Positions 32,636 through 33,914 of a stretch of DNA of 33,914 nucleotides are shown here, piece after piece. Numbering within the stretch: position 1 is the stretch's first letter; each line of letters opens with the position of its first letter. Below the pieces are notes generated by a model. It worked only from the letters and a program-made list of their open reading frames with translations. It did not search any database and was not told the origin of the DNA. The stretch is from an uncultured Bacteroidota bacterium (GTDB lineage: Bacteria; Bacteroidota; Bacteroidia; Bacteroidales; F082). The position numbers and the translations under genes were made by a program. The stretch lies in NCBI GenBank assembly GCA_937912115.1, contig CALDOI010000212.1:1-33914 (forward strand). The letters are read 5' to 3'.

Positions 32636-32992
32636 ATGGAACATTTAACTAAACAGTCATTCCAGGAAAAAGTATTCAATTTCGAAGCAAACAAAGATTG
32701 GAAATTTGAAGGAGAACTTCCTTGCATCATAGATTTTTATGCCGATTGGTGTCAACCTTGTAAAACAGTAGCTCCAATTCTTGATGAATTATCAGATGAA
32801 TATAAAGGAAAAGTAAATATCTATAAAGTAAATACTGAGGAAGAAACAGAACTAGCTGCTGCTTTTGGTATTAGAAGTATCCCTTCTATATTATTCTGCC
32901 CTGCTGATGGTCAGCCACAAATGGCTCAAGGAGCATTACCAAAGGACACTTTTGTGCAGGCAATAAATGATGTATTATTAAAAGAGAAATAG
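32636..32992 (+). CDS. Thioredoxin, cytoplasmic, paralogue of the preceding lipoprotein
   Basis: 118 residues with no signal peptide. Thioredoxin fold with active site WCQPC (Cys39, Cys42), FYADWC, cis-proline in RSIPS and the C-terminal GALPKDTFVQAINDVLL. The length fits classical thioredoxins (about 105-120). The middle of the active site is Gln-Pro, not Gly-Pro. It is probably cotranscribed with the lipoprotein thioredoxin 20 bp upstream and ends 22 bp before a strong terminator. The paired copies suggest matching redox roles on both sides of the membrane; they would need an electron donor such as thioredoxin reductase, not present here. Confidence 0.92.
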   Translation: MEHLTKQSFQEKVFNFEANKDWKFEGELPCIIDFYADWCQPCKTVAPILDELSDEYKGKVNIYKVNTEEETELAAAFGIRSIPSILFCPADGQPQMAQGALPKDTFVQAINDVLLKEK

Positions 32993-33014
32993 TATATCCA
33001 GTTATTACACTAAG

Positions 33015-33045
33015 AACAGGCTTTATACAAGGCCTGTTTTTTTTT
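33015..33045 (+). terminator. Rho-independent terminator after the thioredoxin genes
   Basis: Stem AACAGGC / GCCTGTT with a loop of about 10 bases and a long T run, 22 bp after the stop. Confidence 0.85.
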
Positions 33046-33049
33046 GCAT

Positions 33050-33057
33050 TATTTTTG
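33050..33057 (+). promoter_or_regulatory. -7 box of the WbqC-family gene
   Basis: TATTTTTG matches TAnnTTTG, with a predicted start near 33063. This favours the ATG at 33077 as start codon and rules out the ATG at 33044. Confidence 0.5.
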
Positions 33058-33076
33058 CCAAATACAAATTATATTT

Positions 33077-33718
33077 ATGCATTTAATACCAGAATTACTT
33101 CTTTCAACGGCATATCTACCTCCCATTGAGTATATGGCTTTAATTGCTCATAGTAAAAATGTCATAATCGAAAAGGAAGAATCCTATCCAAAGCAAACAT
33201 ATAGAACCAGATGTAGAATTATGACCGCTAATGGTATTCTAAACCTTACAATACCTGTTCAAAAACCAAACGGTAATAACACAAAAACAAAAGATATAAT
33301 TGTATTAAATAATGATCGGTGGTTTATAAATCATTGGAGGGCAATATGTTCAGCTTACAGTGGGTCTCCATTTTTTTTATATTACAAAGACGATATCGAA
33401 CCTTTTTTTACTGGGAAAGACGATAGTCTTATTATTCTAAATACAAAGCTACTTAATGTATTAAAGGAATTAATTGGATTGGATTATGATATAAACTATT
33501 CCGATTCTTTTATAATTCCTGATAACAACAATTTTGATTTCAGATATTCTATTTCGCCAAAAAACGAATCAAACCCAGTTATATTTGAGCATTACACTCA
33601 GGTGTTCTCAAACAAGTTTAGTTTTACGCCAAACTTAAGCATACTAGATTTACTATTCAACCTTGGTCCGGAAACAAAAGGCTATCTTGATAATGTGTGG
33701 AATTCAGTGATGAAATAA
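33077..33718 (+). CDS. WbqC-family protein
   Basis: 213 residues from the ATG at 33077. The N-terminus LLSTAYLPPIEYMALIAHSKNVIIEKEESYPKQTYRTRCRI matches the WbqC-like family, with the typical later segment ILNLTIPVQKP. The protein is cytoplasmic. WbqC-like proteins are often linked to O-antigen or cell-surface synthesis, although their reaction is not established to my knowledge. In Bacteroidota it is often near lepB; here its neighbours are thioredoxins and a convergent HD-domain gene. The 33044 start would add 11 residues not typical of the family. Confidence 0.88.
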   Translation: MHLIPELLLSTAYLPPIEYMALIAHSKNVIIEKEESYPKQTYRTRCRIMTANGILNLTIPVQKPNGNNTKTKDIIVLNNDRWFINHWRAICSAYSGSPFFLYYKDDIEPFFTGKDDSLIILNTKLLNVLKELIGLDYDINYSDSFIIPDNNNFDFRYSISPKNESNPVIFEHYTQVFSNKFSFTPNLSILDLLFNLGPETKGYLDNVWNSVMK

Positions 33719-33730
33719 GCGATTCATTAA

Positions 33731-33914
33731 CTAATCAGGATAAGCAATTCTTACGTGATGGATATTTAGTAATTTCTTCTTCAATACCTTTTTTGAAATA
33801 TTAATTTCCTTCATTGTAATATTAGCATTAAGAAACTGCCCTCCATCCATAAGCGAAAGGAAAATATTTTCGACCAAGTCGTTTATTTTTTGTTCATCGG
33901 GATCATTAATACTT
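33731..33914 (-). CDS. C-terminal end of a 7TM-HD (PgpH-like) phosphohydrolase, partial
   Basis: Only the last 60 residues are in the window; the gene runs off the right edge. The sequence ND-LVENIFLSLMDGGQFLNANITMKEI followed by LLNIHHVRIAYPD resembles the C-terminus of the 7TM-HD family, whose HD domain (not in view) hydrolyses cyclic di-AMP in PgpH. It ends 12 bp from the convergent WbqC gene. The identification rests on a short segment and is probable only. Confidence 0.7.
   Translation of the reverse strand, partial: SINDPDEQKINDLVENIFLSLMDGGQFLNANITMKEINISKKVLKKKLLNIHHVRIAYPD

Noticed and set aside
1-33914. CRISPR arrays, tRNA or rRNA genes, prophage, complete insertion sequence
   Set aside because: No spaced direct repeats, no tRNA-like T-loop/acceptor pattern, no rRNA segments, no phage structural genes and no transposase with a catalytic domain were found by reading both strands.

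Overview
The window is AT-rich DNA from a member of the Bacteroidota, probably an anaerobic or facultative, non-Bacteroides lineage of the Bacteroidales/Marinilabiliales type. The grounds are six proteins with C-terminal type IX secretion (T9SS) sorting domains, a SusB-like GH97 enzyme, BtuG/TonB-type vitamin B12 uptake, SPII lipoproteins, and many promoters with the Bacteroidota -7 box TAnnTTTG. The lineage is an inference from gene content; no rRNA is present.

Region 1 (1-11456) looks like a tungsten/molybdenum locus. On the minus strand it carries a ModE-type winged-helix regulator, a TiaS-like protein, a small membrane protein, a lipoprotein, a TonB-dependent receptor, a T9SS protein and moeA. 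Next to these are ppnP and a large tungsten-type aldehyde ferredoxin oxidoreductase (AOR). On the plus strand follow a small lipoprotein and a thiF-thiS-like pair that could activate and supply sulfur for the pterin cofactor. Three 24-bp palindromes with the same layout (7-bp half-site, 10-bp spacer, 7-bp half-site) lie upstream of the ModE-like gene, the AOR gene and the lipoprotein/TonB-receptor operon. They look like operators of one regulon, and they connect the outer-membrane receptor to the AOR enzyme.

Region 2 (11516-21876) is mostly minus-strand surface and envelope genes: two large T9SS proteins (one with PKD-like domains), a TPR/membrane/HTH regulator, a small basic lipoprotein, an amidohydrolase and an inverting-type GH97 alpha-glucosidase. 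A 49-codon ORF at 13922-14071 may be a small protein.

Region 3 (22113-27841) is a vitamin B12 uptake operon: promoter, cobalamin riboswitch, two T9SS-sorted surface proteins (one of them propeller-like), a BtuB-type receptor and a BtuG-type surface lipoprotein. A palindromic repeat closes it.

Region 4 (27880-33914) holds hutI, a C10 cysteine protease with two CUB-like domains and a T9SS tail, a lone IS1595-type zinc-ribbon/helix protein without a catalytic domain, tandem thioredoxins (one a lipoprotein, one cytoplasmic), a WbqC-family protein and the C-terminal end of a 7TM-HD phosphohydrolase. No rRNA, tRNA, CRISPR array or complete insertion sequence was seen. A dispersed palindromic repeat occurs three times, each time 10-24 bp past a stop codon.
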